Origin: JBDTVS01 sp040007095
Lineage (GTDB): Bacteria; Acidobacteriota; Vicinamibacteria; Vicinamibacterales; CAVVIG01
Direction: 5' to 3'
Length of the DNA stretch: 64,000 nucleotides
Assembly: GCA_040007095.1 (NCBI GenBank)
Contig: JBDTVS010000045.1
Location: 50,418 to 114,417 of the forward strand
Numbering within the stretch: the stretch's first letter is position 1; each line of letters opens with the position of its first letter. The notes under the pieces were generated by a model that had not been told where the DNA came from, did no database searches, and saw only the letters and a program-made list of their open reading frames with translations. Position numbers and translations under genes: made by a program. Of this stretch, positions 43,131 to 51,987 are shown one piece after another.

Positions 43131-43976
43131 ATGCCCAACACATTGAAGACGGCATTGCTGCTCGGCGCGATGAGCGCCTTGTTCCTGTTCCTTGGAGACG
43201 TGCTCGGCGGAGCACAGGGCCTGATGCTCGGCTTTATGCTGGCGGTTGTCACGAACCTCGGCTCCTACTGGTTCTCGGACAAGATCGTGCTTCGGCTCTA
43301 CAGCGCCCAGGAAGTCGGGCCGGACCATCGGCTATCGGCCATCGTGAGCAAGCTTGCAGCGCGCGCCGGCCTGCCGATGCCGCGCGTCTACATCATTCCG
43401 CAGCCCTCTCCCAATGCATTCGCGACCGGCCGCAACCCTCAGCACGCGGCCGTGGCCGCGACCGAAGGCATCCTGCGAATACTCTCTGACGAAGAACTCG
43501 AGGGCGTCATCGCACACGAGCTGGCGCACGTGCAGCATCGCGACATCTTGATCAGCTCGATTGCGGCGACGCTGGCCGCAGCCATCATGATGGCCGCGCG
43601 ATTCGCCATGTTCTGGGGTGCCGGCTTCGGTGCTCGTCGCGACGACGACCGCGGGGGCGCGAACCCGATTGTGTTGCTGGCCACCATGATCCTGGCGCCG
43701 GTTGCCGCCATGTTGATTCAAGCGGCCATTTCGCGCTCGCGCGAGTTCGACGCGGACGCCGGAGGGGCCAAGATCGCCGGTAGCCCAATGGGGCTGGTCA
43801 GCGCGCTCCGAAAGCTCGAGGCGGCCTCACAGGTGGTACCGCTCGACGCCAATCCGGCCACGGCCCACATGTTCATCATCAAGCCGTTCACCGTGTCGGG
43901 GTTGATGTCGCTCTTCAGCACCCACCCGCAGACAGAGTCCCGCATCCAGGCGCTGCTGTCGTCGAACCGACCGTAG
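43131..43976 (+). CDS. htpX: Membrane zinc metalloprotease HtpX
   Basis: 281 residues, M48B family. Two N-terminal helices (about 4-45), the zinc motif 'HELAH' (H129, E130, H133), two further helices, and the third ligand in 'SREFDADAGG'. It degrades misfolded membrane proteins. Start ATG 43131 with the leaderless-type promoter upstream. Short of some homologues by only a few residues. Confidence 0.95.
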   Translation: MPNTLKTALLLGAMSALFLFLGDVLGGAQGLMLGFMLAVVTNLGSYWFSDKIVLRLYSAQEVGPDHRLSAIVSKLAARAGLPMPRVYIIPQPSPNAFATGRNPQHAAVAATEGILRILSDEELEGVIAHELAHVQHRDILISSIAATLAAAIMMAARFAMFWGAGFGARRDDDRGGANPIVLLATMILAPVAAMLIQAAISRSREFDADAGGAKIAGSPMGLVSALRKLEAASQVVPLDANPATAHMFIIKPFTVSGLMSLFSTHPQTESRIQALLSSNRP

Positions 43977-44092
43977 TGTCCGCACGGGGCGATCTTCTCC
44001 GCGGCCTTCTGCGGTCTCCGCGTTGAACGTCGTCGTTGTTTTCGCACGCTCTTTGGCCGGACCCGACAGTTACACACGAGAAAGACTGCCCT

Positions 44093-45136
44093 CTACCACG
44101 CGAATCCCACCTGTTCGGGGTTCTTCAGTCCTTCCAATTCCGCGACCGCCGGTGCGTCCGCGTTCTCGCGCCGCGTCAATCCATATCGCTGCTGTAGTGC
44201 GCGCACCATGCCCTGCACCTCTTTCCGATACGCGCTCGGCGGATACTTTCGCTCGTAGAGTCGCTCGTAGCGCGGCACCATCGACGGGAACTCGCGTTCG
44301 AGAAAGTTCATGAAATGCGCGCGCGTGCCGTCCTGCAGATACATCACGTTGCAGCCGACGAACCGGGCGCCGTGGTCCGCAATCGCCTTCACCGTCCGCT
44401 CCAATTTGCCGCGCGATGACGAGAAGCCAGGGACGATCGGCGCCATCAGCACGCCGGCGCTGACGCCGGCGTCGACCAGCTCTCGCACGGCACGCAGACG
44501 CTGGAGGGGATGGGCCGTGCCTGGTTCGAGAATGCGCCACGCCTCCTCGTCCACCGTCGGCACGCTCATGTACACTGTCGCGCCCGCGGCACGCGCGACG
44601 TCGAGCAGCACGTCGCGATCGCGGACGATCATCGGGCCTTTCGTGATGAGACCTATCGGCGTGCGTCCGGCGGCAAGCGCGGCAAGACAGCTTCGGGTCA
44701 GACGGTAGTGCCCCTCGATGGGTTGATAGGGGTCGGTGGCTGTCCCCACGGCAACTGTCTCTTGTTTCCAGGCCGGACGATCCAACTCCTTCTGCAGGAC
44801 TTCGACGATGTTGCGCTTCACCAGGATGACCGACGCGAACTCATCGTCGGCATTCAGCTCGAATTGGCTGTGATAGCGGCGCGCGAAGCAGTAATGACAA
44901 CCGTGCGTACAGCCTCGATAGGGGTTCAGCGTCCAGTTGAACGGCATCCCGCGCACTGAATTCAATGCGGAGCGACACACCACTTCCTGATACCGCGCGT
45001 CGTCGGCGCGGCGTTCGGCCTCTGTCAGCGCGGCGGTGCCGCCGTACCTGACGAGGTTGGCGACGTCGCGAGTGCTCGGCTTTACCGCGCCGAGATCGAG
45101 GAAGAGGGGAAAAGTTGAGGATACGCGGTCAGCCAC
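44093..45136 (-). CDS. Radical SAM protein, SplB-like / Rv2578c family
   Basis: 347 residues. 4Fe-4S motif C76-x3-C80-x2-C83 in 'RGCTHGCHYCFARRYH', preceded by 'FNWTLNPY', with 'VGTATDPYQPIEGHYRLTRS' and 'ITKGPMIVRD'. This pattern belongs to the spore-photoproduct-lyase-like Rv2578c group, whose substrate is unknown. Starts with GTG 45136. Convergent with htpX. Confidence 0.88.
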   Translation of the reverse strand: MADRVSSTFPLFLDLGAVKPSTRDVANLVRYGGTAALTEAERRADDARYQEVVCRSALNSVRGMPFNWTLNPYRGCTHGCHYCFARRYHSQFELNADDEFASVILVKRNIVEVLQKELDRPAWKQETVAVGTATDPYQPIEGHYRLTRSCLAALAAGRTPIGLITKGPMIVRDRDVLLDVARAAGATVYMSVPTVDEEAWRILEPGTAHPLQRLRAVRELVDAGVSAGVLMAPIVPGFSSSRGKLERTVKAIADHGARFVGCNVMYLQDGTRAHFMNFLEREFPSMVPRYERLYERKYPPSAYRKEVQGMVRALQQRYGLTRRENADAPAVAELEGLKNPEQVGFAW

Positions 45137-45217
45137 GATAAAAGACGAACATTCGCCGTATGTTCGCTGCCATCATGGCGGCTCGAGCGGGGCGATGTCA
45201 AGCGACTGCGCGCCGGT

Positions 45218-45448
45218 CTATTTCGGTTTCGTCGATGCTTTTGGCCGGGCGGCGGCGCTCGTCTTCCGGGCCGATCGCTTGGCTTTCTTCGCGACCTTCT
45301 TCTTCACTTTCGGTGAACCGGTCGCGACGCGGCTGGAGTGACGGGGACGATGACGGACGGTGTGTTTTGGGGCGGCCGCCTCGCCGACGGCGCTGAAGGC
45401 GAACACGGCCAACACCGCGAGCAGGATCCTGAAGGTCTTACGTATCAT
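45218..45448 (-). CDS. Small secreted Lys-rich protein
   Basis: 76 residues: a signal peptide ('FRILLAVLAVFAFSAVGEAAA') then a very basic tail of Lys/Arg/Ala/Ser with repeated KKxxKK units. GGAGG lies 7 nt before ATG 45448, strong support for a real gene. No family is recognised; the tail resembles histone H1-like domains only by composition. Confidence 0.65.
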   Translation of the reverse strand: MIRKTFRILLAVLAVFAFSAVGEAAAPKHTVRHRPRHSSRVATGSPKVKKKVAKKAKRSARKTSAAARPKASTKPK

Positions 45449-45560
45449 CGAGCATCCTCCCTAGTCGGGGGACACAATAACGCATCCGTCTCCGCTTAGC
45501 GAGCCGCCTTATAGACATTTTATGAGTGTTGAAGCGGCATCGGCGCGTCGAAGGGCACGA

Positions 45561-46511
45561 CTATCTTTCCTGAAGCGCCGTTCTCCAGTAATCCAACAGG
45601 TCGTCGAGTGTCTGCGCCAGCGGGATCATGGGTTCCCATCCCAGCTCGTTGCGCAGACGGCTGGGATCGCCGAGCAGCAGCGGCAGGTCGTTTGGCTGGA
45701 AGCGATCCGGATCGACGCGTATCCGAACCGGAACCCGCGCGCGGGCGATGAGCATGTCCAGCACGTCGCCGACGGCGATGGCCGTTCCGGAGCTGACGTT
45801 GTACGACCGGCCCGGGGCGCCGCGATCGATGATCGTGCGATACGCCCGCACGGTGTCCCGCACATCGAGCGTATCGCGACGGGCGTCGAGGTTGCCGACG
45901 ACCACCTCGGGGTCCCGCCGCCCGGCTTCGATCTCGGCGATCTGCTTGGCGAACCCGGACGCGGCAAAGGTCGGATCCTGGCGCGGACCAATGTGGTTGA
46001 ACGGGCGGGCAATCGTCACGGCGACGCAGCCAACGGATGCACGCAGCGCGAGGAGCTCCTGCGCCAGCTTGCTGAGGCCGTAGGGGCTGGGCGGCACGAG
46101 CGGGTGATCCTCCGTCAGCGGCTCGGGGGCAGGACGATAGATCATCGCCGAGCTCGGGATCAGGACGCGCGAATCGAGGCCGGTCTTGCGCAGCGCCTCC
46201 AGCAGATGATGCGTGCCGCGAACGTTGAGCGCGAGCGTGGCCTCGGTCGCCCCCCAGGACTGTCCGACATGCGCCGCGCCGGCGCAGTGATACACCACCG
46301 CGGGTTTGACCGCCGCGATGGCCCGGCCGACCCCGACCGGGTCGAGGAGGTCGACGGCCTGCCAGCTCGCCGCGGCCTCGTCGGCCGGAGTTGGCAGACG
46401 ACCGCCCGGACGATACCAGGCACAGAGGTTCGCGCGGTCCTGAGCCAATAGCTCGACCAGGTGGCTTCCCGCGAATCCGGCGGCGCCGGTCACCAGCACC
46501 GTTCTCGACAT
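45561..46511 (-). CDS. NAD-dependent epimerase/dehydratase, GDP-sugar type
   Basis: 316 residues, extended SDR. NAD motif 'VTGAAGFAGSHLVELL', catalytic 'SSAMIY' and YxxxK 'SPYGLSKLAQE', and 'NHIGPRQDPTFAASGFAKQI' that resembles GDP-mannose 4,6-dehydratase/4-keto-reductase proteins. A sugar-nucleotide modification role in surface glycan synthesis is likely; the substrate is not determinable. ATG 46511 is used; GTG 46520 (2 bases after the lptD stop) is possible. No clear ribosome site. Confidence 0.85.
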   Translation of the reverse strand: MSRTVLVTGAAGFAGSHLVELLAQDRANLCAWYRPGGRLPTPADEAAASWQAVDLLDPVGVGRAIAAVKPAVVYHCAGAAHVGQSWGATEATLALNVRGTHHLLEALRKTGLDSRVLIPSSAMIYRPAPEPLTEDHPLVPPSPYGLSKLAQELLALRASVGCVAVTIARPFNHIGPRQDPTFAASGFAKQIAEIEAGRRDPEVVVGNLDARRDTLDVRDTVRAYRTIIDRGAPGRSYNVSSGTAIAVGDVLDMLIARARVPVRIRVDPDRFQPNDLPLLLGDPSRLRNELGWEPMIPLAQTLDDLLDYWRTALQER

Positions 46512-46521
46512 CGACCGCACG

Positions 46522-48867
46522 TCAGCGCGGAACGCCGCTCATCGCCCCACTGAACGGCGAAAAATTGCCGAGACCGGCGAGCGTGAAGGACATGAAGAAC
46601 CGGCGATCGACCGGCACGGCCAGGTTCGAGATACCACTGAGGTTGTAGGTCTGGTATTCGAACGAGAGGCCGCAGCATTGTGCGTTGTAAAAGCCGGTGA
46701 TGCGTTGCTGCAGTACCGCGGAGTGAAGCAGGTCGTAGTTGAAGGAATACAGACCGCCGAACCGGTTGTCTGGAGTGTGCACGTTGGTCGAGCCGTTGAC
46801 GTACTGCGTTAGGTTGGCGGGATCGTTGAACCCGGCCAGTTCGGGGATGAGCGCGGTCTTGGTCCAGTTCGCCGACGCGTTGAGCTTGTTGTTGATCGTG
46901 TACGTCCCGGTCGCCGAGATGGTCCGCAGCGCCAGATAGCGGCTGTCGTACTCGGCGCGCACGGTCGCGTTGAACTGATCGGTCGGCGTCGCGCGCACGC
47001 TCAGCTGCATGGGCGAGAACTTGCTGGGCTCTTTCTCCTGCTGCCCGGTGAAGCTGGTCTGATACCGGGGATCGAACTGGGCGCCGCGCGTGTCGGAGTA
47101 ATAGCTCTGGGTGAACTCGACGGCGAGGATTTCACGCGCCTGGCTGATCAGCAACGGGCTGTCGCGGGGCGGCCGCCGCTTCGCATAGAAGCGATTGTTC
47201 AGGCCGTAATTCAACGTCAACTGCGGGACGATCGAGTCGATCCCCTCCAACTGCACGATGTTGTCGAAGTTGTCGATCGCCGTCGTCCGACTGACGCTGA
47301 GGTAGGGCTCGACGGAGTGTTTGAACTTTTCGGCGTAGCCGTTGTCCGGCGTGTTCCAGACCCGCGTGAACACCGGGCCGAGCAACTGCGACTGGAATGT
47401 GAAGAACTGACGATTGACACCGGCATCGACGAGCGTCTTGGAGCTATTGACGGGGTTGATGAGGTAGCTGCGCGTGTAGTACGTATCGCGCCAGCTGATC
47501 GTCGAGTTCACCGTGAACCACGTCCACTTCTTGAAAGGATAGCGGATTTGCGGGCTGAAGTCGTACCGGTTCAGGCTCGAATCGGATTCGATGCCGCCGT
47601 AGGTGTTCGAGCGCAGGAGGTAGACGTATTCCCCGCCCAATGAATAGTAGAACTCGCTGCCGAGCAACGGCGTCTCGTAACGCGTCACGCTCACCCGCGG
47701 CCAGCTTCCGGTCAGGGTCGAGTCCGTCGTGTTCACGATCGAGCCAGGGGTGAGGTACTCGCTGTGGTCCAGCGTCCCGTTGAACGAGAATCCTTTCGCC
47801 ATGCCAATCACGTTGCCGCCGAAGCTGCGCTGGTTGCGCGACATGTCGTAGACGCTGGAGTTCAACGTCTGACTCGACACGATGCTCGAGAAGTAGTTGA
47901 CGTTCATGCGGGCCCGAAACACCGGCGAGATGCCCTGGTTGGCGCCGCCGCGGATCTCGTAGCTGTGCAGTGCCGGCAGCAGACTGCTCGAGCCGTCGTC
48001 GAGCGTGAACGTCCGCTCCTTCTGGTCGAGCCAGTGCACGTTGAAGTTGCCGTCGGTGCCGTTGCCGTAGTTGTAGCGGTACTCGCCGCCGACGCCCTGG
48101 CCGGCGCTGGTGTACCAGTCGTGCATGATCGTCGCGTCCTGGCTGCGGTTGATGACCCAGAAGAACGCGTTGTGAATCGCCTGGCCGTAGAGCGTCGACG
48201 TGCCGTAGGTCGGGATCAGGATGCCGGTCGACCGGTCCTCGCGCTTGGTCGGATAGTAGAGAATCGGCGTGTAGAACAGCGGCACGCCTTTGACGTTCAG
48301 AATCGCGTTTCGCAGCATCGTGTAATGATCGATATTCAACACCACCGTGCTCGAGGTCAGCTGCCACCGCGGCGTCGGCTGCACGCAGGTGGTGAAGCCA
48401 CCGTTCGTGATCCGGTACTTGCGCGGGCCGAGCTTCTCGATCATGTCGCCGTAGAAATAGACGTCGGTCTCTTGTCCCGCGACCGGGGGCGGGGCGCCCG
48501 CCCCGGGCCGGGTGTTGCGGGGCGGTTGAATGCTGGCGATGCCGAGCGCGTTGTAGAACGTGCCCAGGCTCGTCGCGGTATCGAACTCGGCGCGCTCCGC
48601 CGAAATCCGGTTGTTGCCTTGCGAGATGACCACGTTGCCGGTCGCGATCGCGCGGTTGTTGTCGGTCGACACGCGGACATCGTCGGCGTAGACGGTCGTG
48701 TCCGGCGGACGCTTCAGCTCCACGTGGCCGATGAAATGCCAGTCTTTGTTGTTGACCAGCTCGCGCGAGTCGCTGAGCGTGTTGTCAGCAACCCCTTGCG
48801 CGCGCGCGCCCGCCGCGACGAGCATCGCCACCATGCACGTGACAACGATCGATCGGAACATGCGCAT
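46522..48867 (-). CDS. lptD: LPS-assembly outer membrane protein LptD
   Basis: 781 residues. A signal peptide ('SIVVTCMVAMLVAAGARAQG'), an N-terminal OstA/LptA-like jelly roll (about 45-180: 'TTVYADDVRVSTDNNRAIAT', 'ISAERAEFDTATSLGTFYN'), then a long LptD beta-barrel rich in Tyr/Asn/Thr strands ('VPLFYTPILYYP', 'GEYRYNYGNGTDGN'). LptD inserts lipopolysaccharide into the outer leaflet with LptE (not seen). ATG 48867 is chosen to start the signal peptide. It follows folC by 31 bases. Confidence 0.93.
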   Translation of the reverse strand: MRMFRSIVVTCMVAMLVAAGARAQGVADNTLSDSRELVNNKDWHFIGHVELKRPPDTTVYADDVRVSTDNNRAIATGNVVISQGNNRISAERAEFDTATSLGTFYNALGIASIQPPRNTRPGAGAPPPVAGQETDVYFYGDMIEKLGPRKYRITNGGFTTCVQPTPRWQLTSSTVVLNIDHYTMLRNAILNVKGVPLFYTPILYYPTKREDRSTGILIPTYGTSTLYGQAIHNAFFWVINRSQDATIMHDWYTSAGQGVGGEYRYNYGNGTDGNFNVHWLDQKERTFTLDDGSSSLLPALHSYEIRGGANQGISPVFRARMNVNYFSSIVSSQTLNSSVYDMSRNQRSFGGNVIGMAKGFSFNGTLDHSEYLTPGSIVNTTDSTLTGSWPRVSVTRYETPLLGSEFYYSLGGEYVYLLRSNTYGGIESDSSLNRYDFSPQIRYPFKKWTWFTVNSTISWRDTYYTRSYLINPVNSSKTLVDAGVNRQFFTFQSQLLGPVFTRVWNTPDNGYAEKFKHSVEPYLSVSRTTAIDNFDNIVQLEGIDSIVPQLTLNYGLNNRFYAKRRPPRDSPLLISQAREILAVEFTQSYYSDTRGAQFDPRYQTSFTGQQEKEPSKFSPMQLSVRATPTDQFNATVRAEYDSRYLALRTISATGTYTINNKLNASANWTKTALIPELAGFNDPANLTQYVNGSTNVHTPDNRFGGLYSFNYDLLHSAVLQQRITGFYNAQCCGLSFEYQTYNLSGISNLAVPVDRRFFMSFTLAGLGNFSPFSGAMSGVPR

Positions 48868-48898
48868 CAGGACACGGTGAGGGACGTCTCGAAGGTTA

Positions 48899-50203
48899 TC
48901 ACGACAGGCCGGCTTCACTGATCACGTCGCCGAGAAGGAAGATCGAGCCGGCGACGACGATGCGCGTCGAGTCGGCCCAGGCGAAGGCCAGCGCATCGGA
49001 TCGATTCGCCGCGACGTGCACGGGGAGATCCGGCGCCACCGCCGCCGCCTCGCTCGCCAGCGTTTCCGGATCGGCCGATCGCGCAGTCGACGCTCGAGTC
49101 ACGACCAGCCTCGAGACCGCGGGCAGCAGCGCTTCGAACATCCGCCGCACGTCTTTGTCGATCATTGCCGCGAAGACCAGGGGCGGCTTCTCCGCGAATG
49201 TTTCGGCCAGATACGCGGCGAGCGTCGCGGCACCCGCCGGGTTGTGCGCGGCATCGAGGATCAGCTCGCGCCCGTCAGGAAGGCGCCGGTGCTCCAGTCG
49301 TCCGGGCCACGACACCTGCGCCAGGCCGGCAACAATGGCGGAGGGCGGCACGTCGATGCCGATGCCGTCGAGCTGCTCGAGGATGCGAACGGCGACCACC
49401 GCATTGCCGATCTGGTGATGGCCTCTCAGCGAGAGCACGACTTCGCCGTAGTCCCGTACCGGCGTGCGCAGGCGAATCCTGGTCGGCTGACCTGGGGCCG
49501 GTTCGACACGATCGGCGGTCGTGTCCGACCACGCCGACACGATCGGCGCCGCTCGCTCGCGAGCTATCTGCTCGATCACCACCCGTGCCTCATCGGCAAC
49601 CTGCCCCACGACCATCGGAACCGACGGCTTGATAATCCCCGCCTTCTCCGCCGCGATCGCCTCCAGGGTATGGCCAAGGTACTGTTCATGGTCGAAGGCG
49701 ATCGAGGTGATGGCGGTCACCCGTGGTGTTATGACGTTGGTCGAGTCGAGCCGGCCGCCCAGCCCCACTTCGATCACGCCGACCTCGACGCCGGCGCGCC
49801 GGAACAGTTCGAGTGCGGCCGCGGTCGTCACCTCGAAGAAGGTGGGCTGAGCCGGGATCGCGCCGGCCGCGATCAGGCCGGCGATACAGTCGCGCACATC
49901 GCCCACGACCAGTTCCAGCGCCGGTTCGGCGACCGGATGCCCGTCGATCACAAATCGTTCGGTCAGATCGATCAGGTGCGGTGAGGTGAACCGCGCCGAG
50001 CGATGCCCTGCCGCGCGGAGCGCAGCATCAACCATCGCGGTTACGGATCCTTTGCCATTGGTGCCGGCGATGTGCACCGAGTGGAAGGCGCGATCCGGCT
50101 GTCCGAGGGTCTTGACGATCGTGCGGATGTTCTCGAGCCCGAACTTGATCCCGAATCGTTCCAGCGAGAAGAGATAGTCGAGCGCCGGAGGACGCCCGGT
50201 CAC
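48899..50203 (-). CDS. folC: Bifunctional folylpolyglutamate/dihydrofolate synthase
   Basis: 434 residues. P-loop 'AGTNGKGS' (46-53), 'FTSPHLIDLTER', 'EVGLGGRLDSTNVI' and 'DAAHNPAGAATLA'. Adds Glu to folates; may also make dihydrofolate. The open frame reaches upstream, but GTG 50203 is chosen because homology begins there and it overlaps accD by GTGA. The accD-folC pairing is common in bacteria. Confidence 0.96.
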   Translation of the reverse strand: MTGRPPALDYLFSLERFGIKFGLENIRTIVKTLGQPDRAFHSVHIAGTNGKGSVTAMVDAALRAAGHRSARFTSPHLIDLTERFVIDGHPVAEPALELVVGDVRDCIAGLIAAGAIPAQPTFFEVTTAAALELFRRAGVEVGVIEVGLGGRLDSTNVITPRVTAITSIAFDHEQYLGHTLEAIAAEKAGIIKPSVPMVVGQVADEARVVIEQIARERAAPIVSAWSDTTADRVEPAPGQPTRIRLRTPVRDYGEVVLSLRGHHQIGNAVVAVRILEQLDGIGIDVPPSAIVAGLAQVSWPGRLEHRRLPDGRELILDAAHNPAGAATLAAYLAETFAEKPPLVFAAMIDKDVRRMFEALLPAVSRLVVTRASTARSADPETLASEAAAVAPDLPVHVAANRSDALAFAWADSTRIVVAGSIFLLGDVISEAGLS

Positions 50204-51144
50204 GGGACGCGCGGCGCGCCCTCGTCCCGGAGTGGGTCGGGCGCGGGAACGGGATCGGCACCGGTGGTCGGTGCAGACCGCGGCTGCAGCCCCGGACGGG
50301 CGGCCATGAAACGAAAGGCGCTCGCGATCGTCGCTTTCATTTCGCGTCGATCGACCACCAGATCGATCATGCCCTTCTCGAGCAGAAACTCGCTGCGTTG
50401 AAAGCCCTCTGGCAGCTTCTGGCGGATGGTCTGCTCGATCACGCGGGGACCGGCGAACCCGATCAGCGCTTTGGGCTCGGCGATGTTCAGGTCGCCGAGC
50501 ATCGCGAAGCTGGCCGTGACTCCTCCGGTGGTCGGATCGGTGAGCACGGAAATGAACGGCAGCCGCTCGCGATCGAGCCGCGCCAGCGCGGCGCAGATCT
50601 TCGCCATCTGCATCAGCGACAGCGCGCCTTCCATCATGCGAGCGCCGCCCGAACAGCAGACGATCGCCAGTGGGCAACGGGCCTCGATGGCGCGTTCGAT
50701 CGCCCGCGCGATCTTCTCGCCGACCACCACGCCCATGCTGCCGCCGATGAACGCGTACTCCATCGCCGCGATGACGGTGGGATTCCCGTCCAGGCGTCCC
50801 GAGCCGACGATCAGCGCGTCTTTGAGTCCGGTCGCGGCGATGGACGCGGTCAGGCGGGCTTTGTACGGCTTCGTGTCGGTGAATTGCAGCGGGTCGGTCG
50901 TCACGAGATCCCGGTCGTGCTCGTCCCAGACGCCGTCATCGAAGAGCATCCGCAGGCGGTCGGCCGCGCCGATCCGAAAGTGGTGCGCGCACTTGGGACA
51001 GACGCTCAGATTCGCCGCCAGATCCTTGTGATAGATGAGCTGCGAGCAGCCCGGACACTTGGACCACAGTCCCTCGGGAACGCGGCTGGCCTTGACCTTG
51101 GCGGGCGCCACGATCGGCTTACTGGTCTTCTTGAACCACACCAT
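50200..51144 (-). CDS. accD: Acetyl-CoA carboxylase carboxyltransferase subunit beta
   Basis: 314 residues. N-terminal C4 zinc ribbon C30, C33, C49, C52 ('CPGC', 'CPKC') and crotonase-like core with 'GGSMGVVVGEKIARAIE', 'CCSGGARMMEG' and 'DPTTGGVTASFA'. Catalyses malonyl-CoA formation with AccA, AccB and AccC (absent here). The gene lies between the kinase and folC. Confidence 0.96.
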   Translation of the reverse strand: MVWFKKTSKPIVAPAKVKASRVPEGLWSKCPGCSQLIYHKDLAANLSVCPKCAHHFRIGAADRLRMLFDDGVWDEHDRDLVTTDPLQFTDTKPYKARLTASIAATGLKDALIVGSGRLDGNPTVIAAMEYAFIGGSMGVVVGEKIARAIERAIEARCPLAIVCCSGGARMMEGALSLMQMAKICAALARLDRERLPFISVLTDPTTGGVTASFAMLGDLNIAEPKALIGFAGPRVIEQTIRQKLPEGFQRSEFLLEKGMIDLVVDRREMKATIASAFRFMAARPGLQPRSAPTTGADPVPAPDPLRDEGAPRVP

Positions 51145-51157
51145 CGCGTTCAGCTTA

Positions 51158-51799
51158 CTACTTCGTTCGCGGGACGTAATAGCGGGTGCCCGGCCCGGCG
51201 GTCCGGATCTGCTTCACCAGATCCTCGATGGCGTCTTCGCTGGCGTCGGCGTCCAGCTCCGACGTTTCGACCACGAGCAGCGGCGTCGCATCGTAGTGGA
51301 AGAAATAGTGATGGTAGGCCTCGTTCAGCTCGCGCAGGTATTCCGGATCGAGATCGAACGAGGCCACCTCGGGATCCTTCCGGCGGGCATGCAGCCGGCG
51401 CCGCAGGACGTCGGTCGGCGCCTGCAGGTACAGGACGAGGTCCGGCGGCGAGACGTCGCGCGCCAGCAATTCGTACAGCCGCTGATAGATGAACAACTCG
51501 TTGTCGTCGAGATTGAGGTAGGCGAAGATCTTGTCCTTGTCGAAGACGTAGTCGCAAATCGTGACCTGTGTGAACAGATCGGTCTGCCGCAGCGCCAGCT
51601 GCTGGCGGTGACGGCTGAGCAGGTAGAACAGCTGCGCCTGGAGGGCCGCGCCTGGACGATCGCCGTAGAAATCGGCGAGGAACGGATTCTCGGTATCCTC
51701 GCGGACGACCCGGGCGTCGAGACGCTGGCCGAGCCGCTCGGCCAACGCGGTCTTGCCGACGCCGATCGGCCCTTCGAGCGCGATGTGGCGGAACTGCAA
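51158..51799 (-). CDS. Deoxynucleoside kinase (dNK) family protein
   Basis: 213 residues. P-loop 'LEGPIGVGKTALAERL' near the N-terminus, 'CDYVFDKDKIFAYLNL' with the DRY/H-like segment, 'PDLVLYLQAPTDVLRRRL' and the lid 'R...R' region. Phosphorylates deoxynucleosides; specificity (dA, dG or dC) is uncertain. TTG 51799 is preferred: homology begins 'LQFRHIALEGPIG' and TATCAT lies 8 nt upstream; ATG 51817 is an alternative. Followed by accD after 13 bases. Confidence 0.85.
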   Translation of the reverse strand: MQFRHIALEGPIGVGKTALAERLGQRLDARVVREDTENPFLADFYGDRPGAALQAQLFYLLSRHRQQLALRQTDLFTQVTICDYVFDKDKIFAYLNLDDNELFIYQRLYELLARDVSPPDLVLYLQAPTDVLRRRLHARRKDPEVASFDLDPEYLRELNEAYHHYFFHYDATPLLVVETSELDADASEDAIEDLVKQIRTAGPGTRYYVPRTK

Positions 51800-51807
51800 G
51801 CCGCCCG

Positions 51808-51813
51808 ATGATA
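51808..51813 (-). promoter_or_regulatory. Candidate -10 of a leaderless gene (deoxynucleoside kinase)
   Basis: TATCAT on the minus strand, 8 nt before TTG 51799. It forms part of a perfect 10-bp palindrome ATGATATCAT (51808-51817). Confidence 0.35.
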
Positions 51814-51987
51814 TCATCGCGTCAGTCGCTGAGCCTTGGCGTGAACGTGTTGGCGAAGCTCGTGCGAGCCCCGCCGAGCGAGCGCCGACGCCGGGCGTGC
51901 AGAACCACCCTTCATACGAGACGACCCGACAAGTCTCCGACTCGGCAGAGCAGCTGGCGCCGCGGTCGCTTTCGTGAGGCCTTCATA

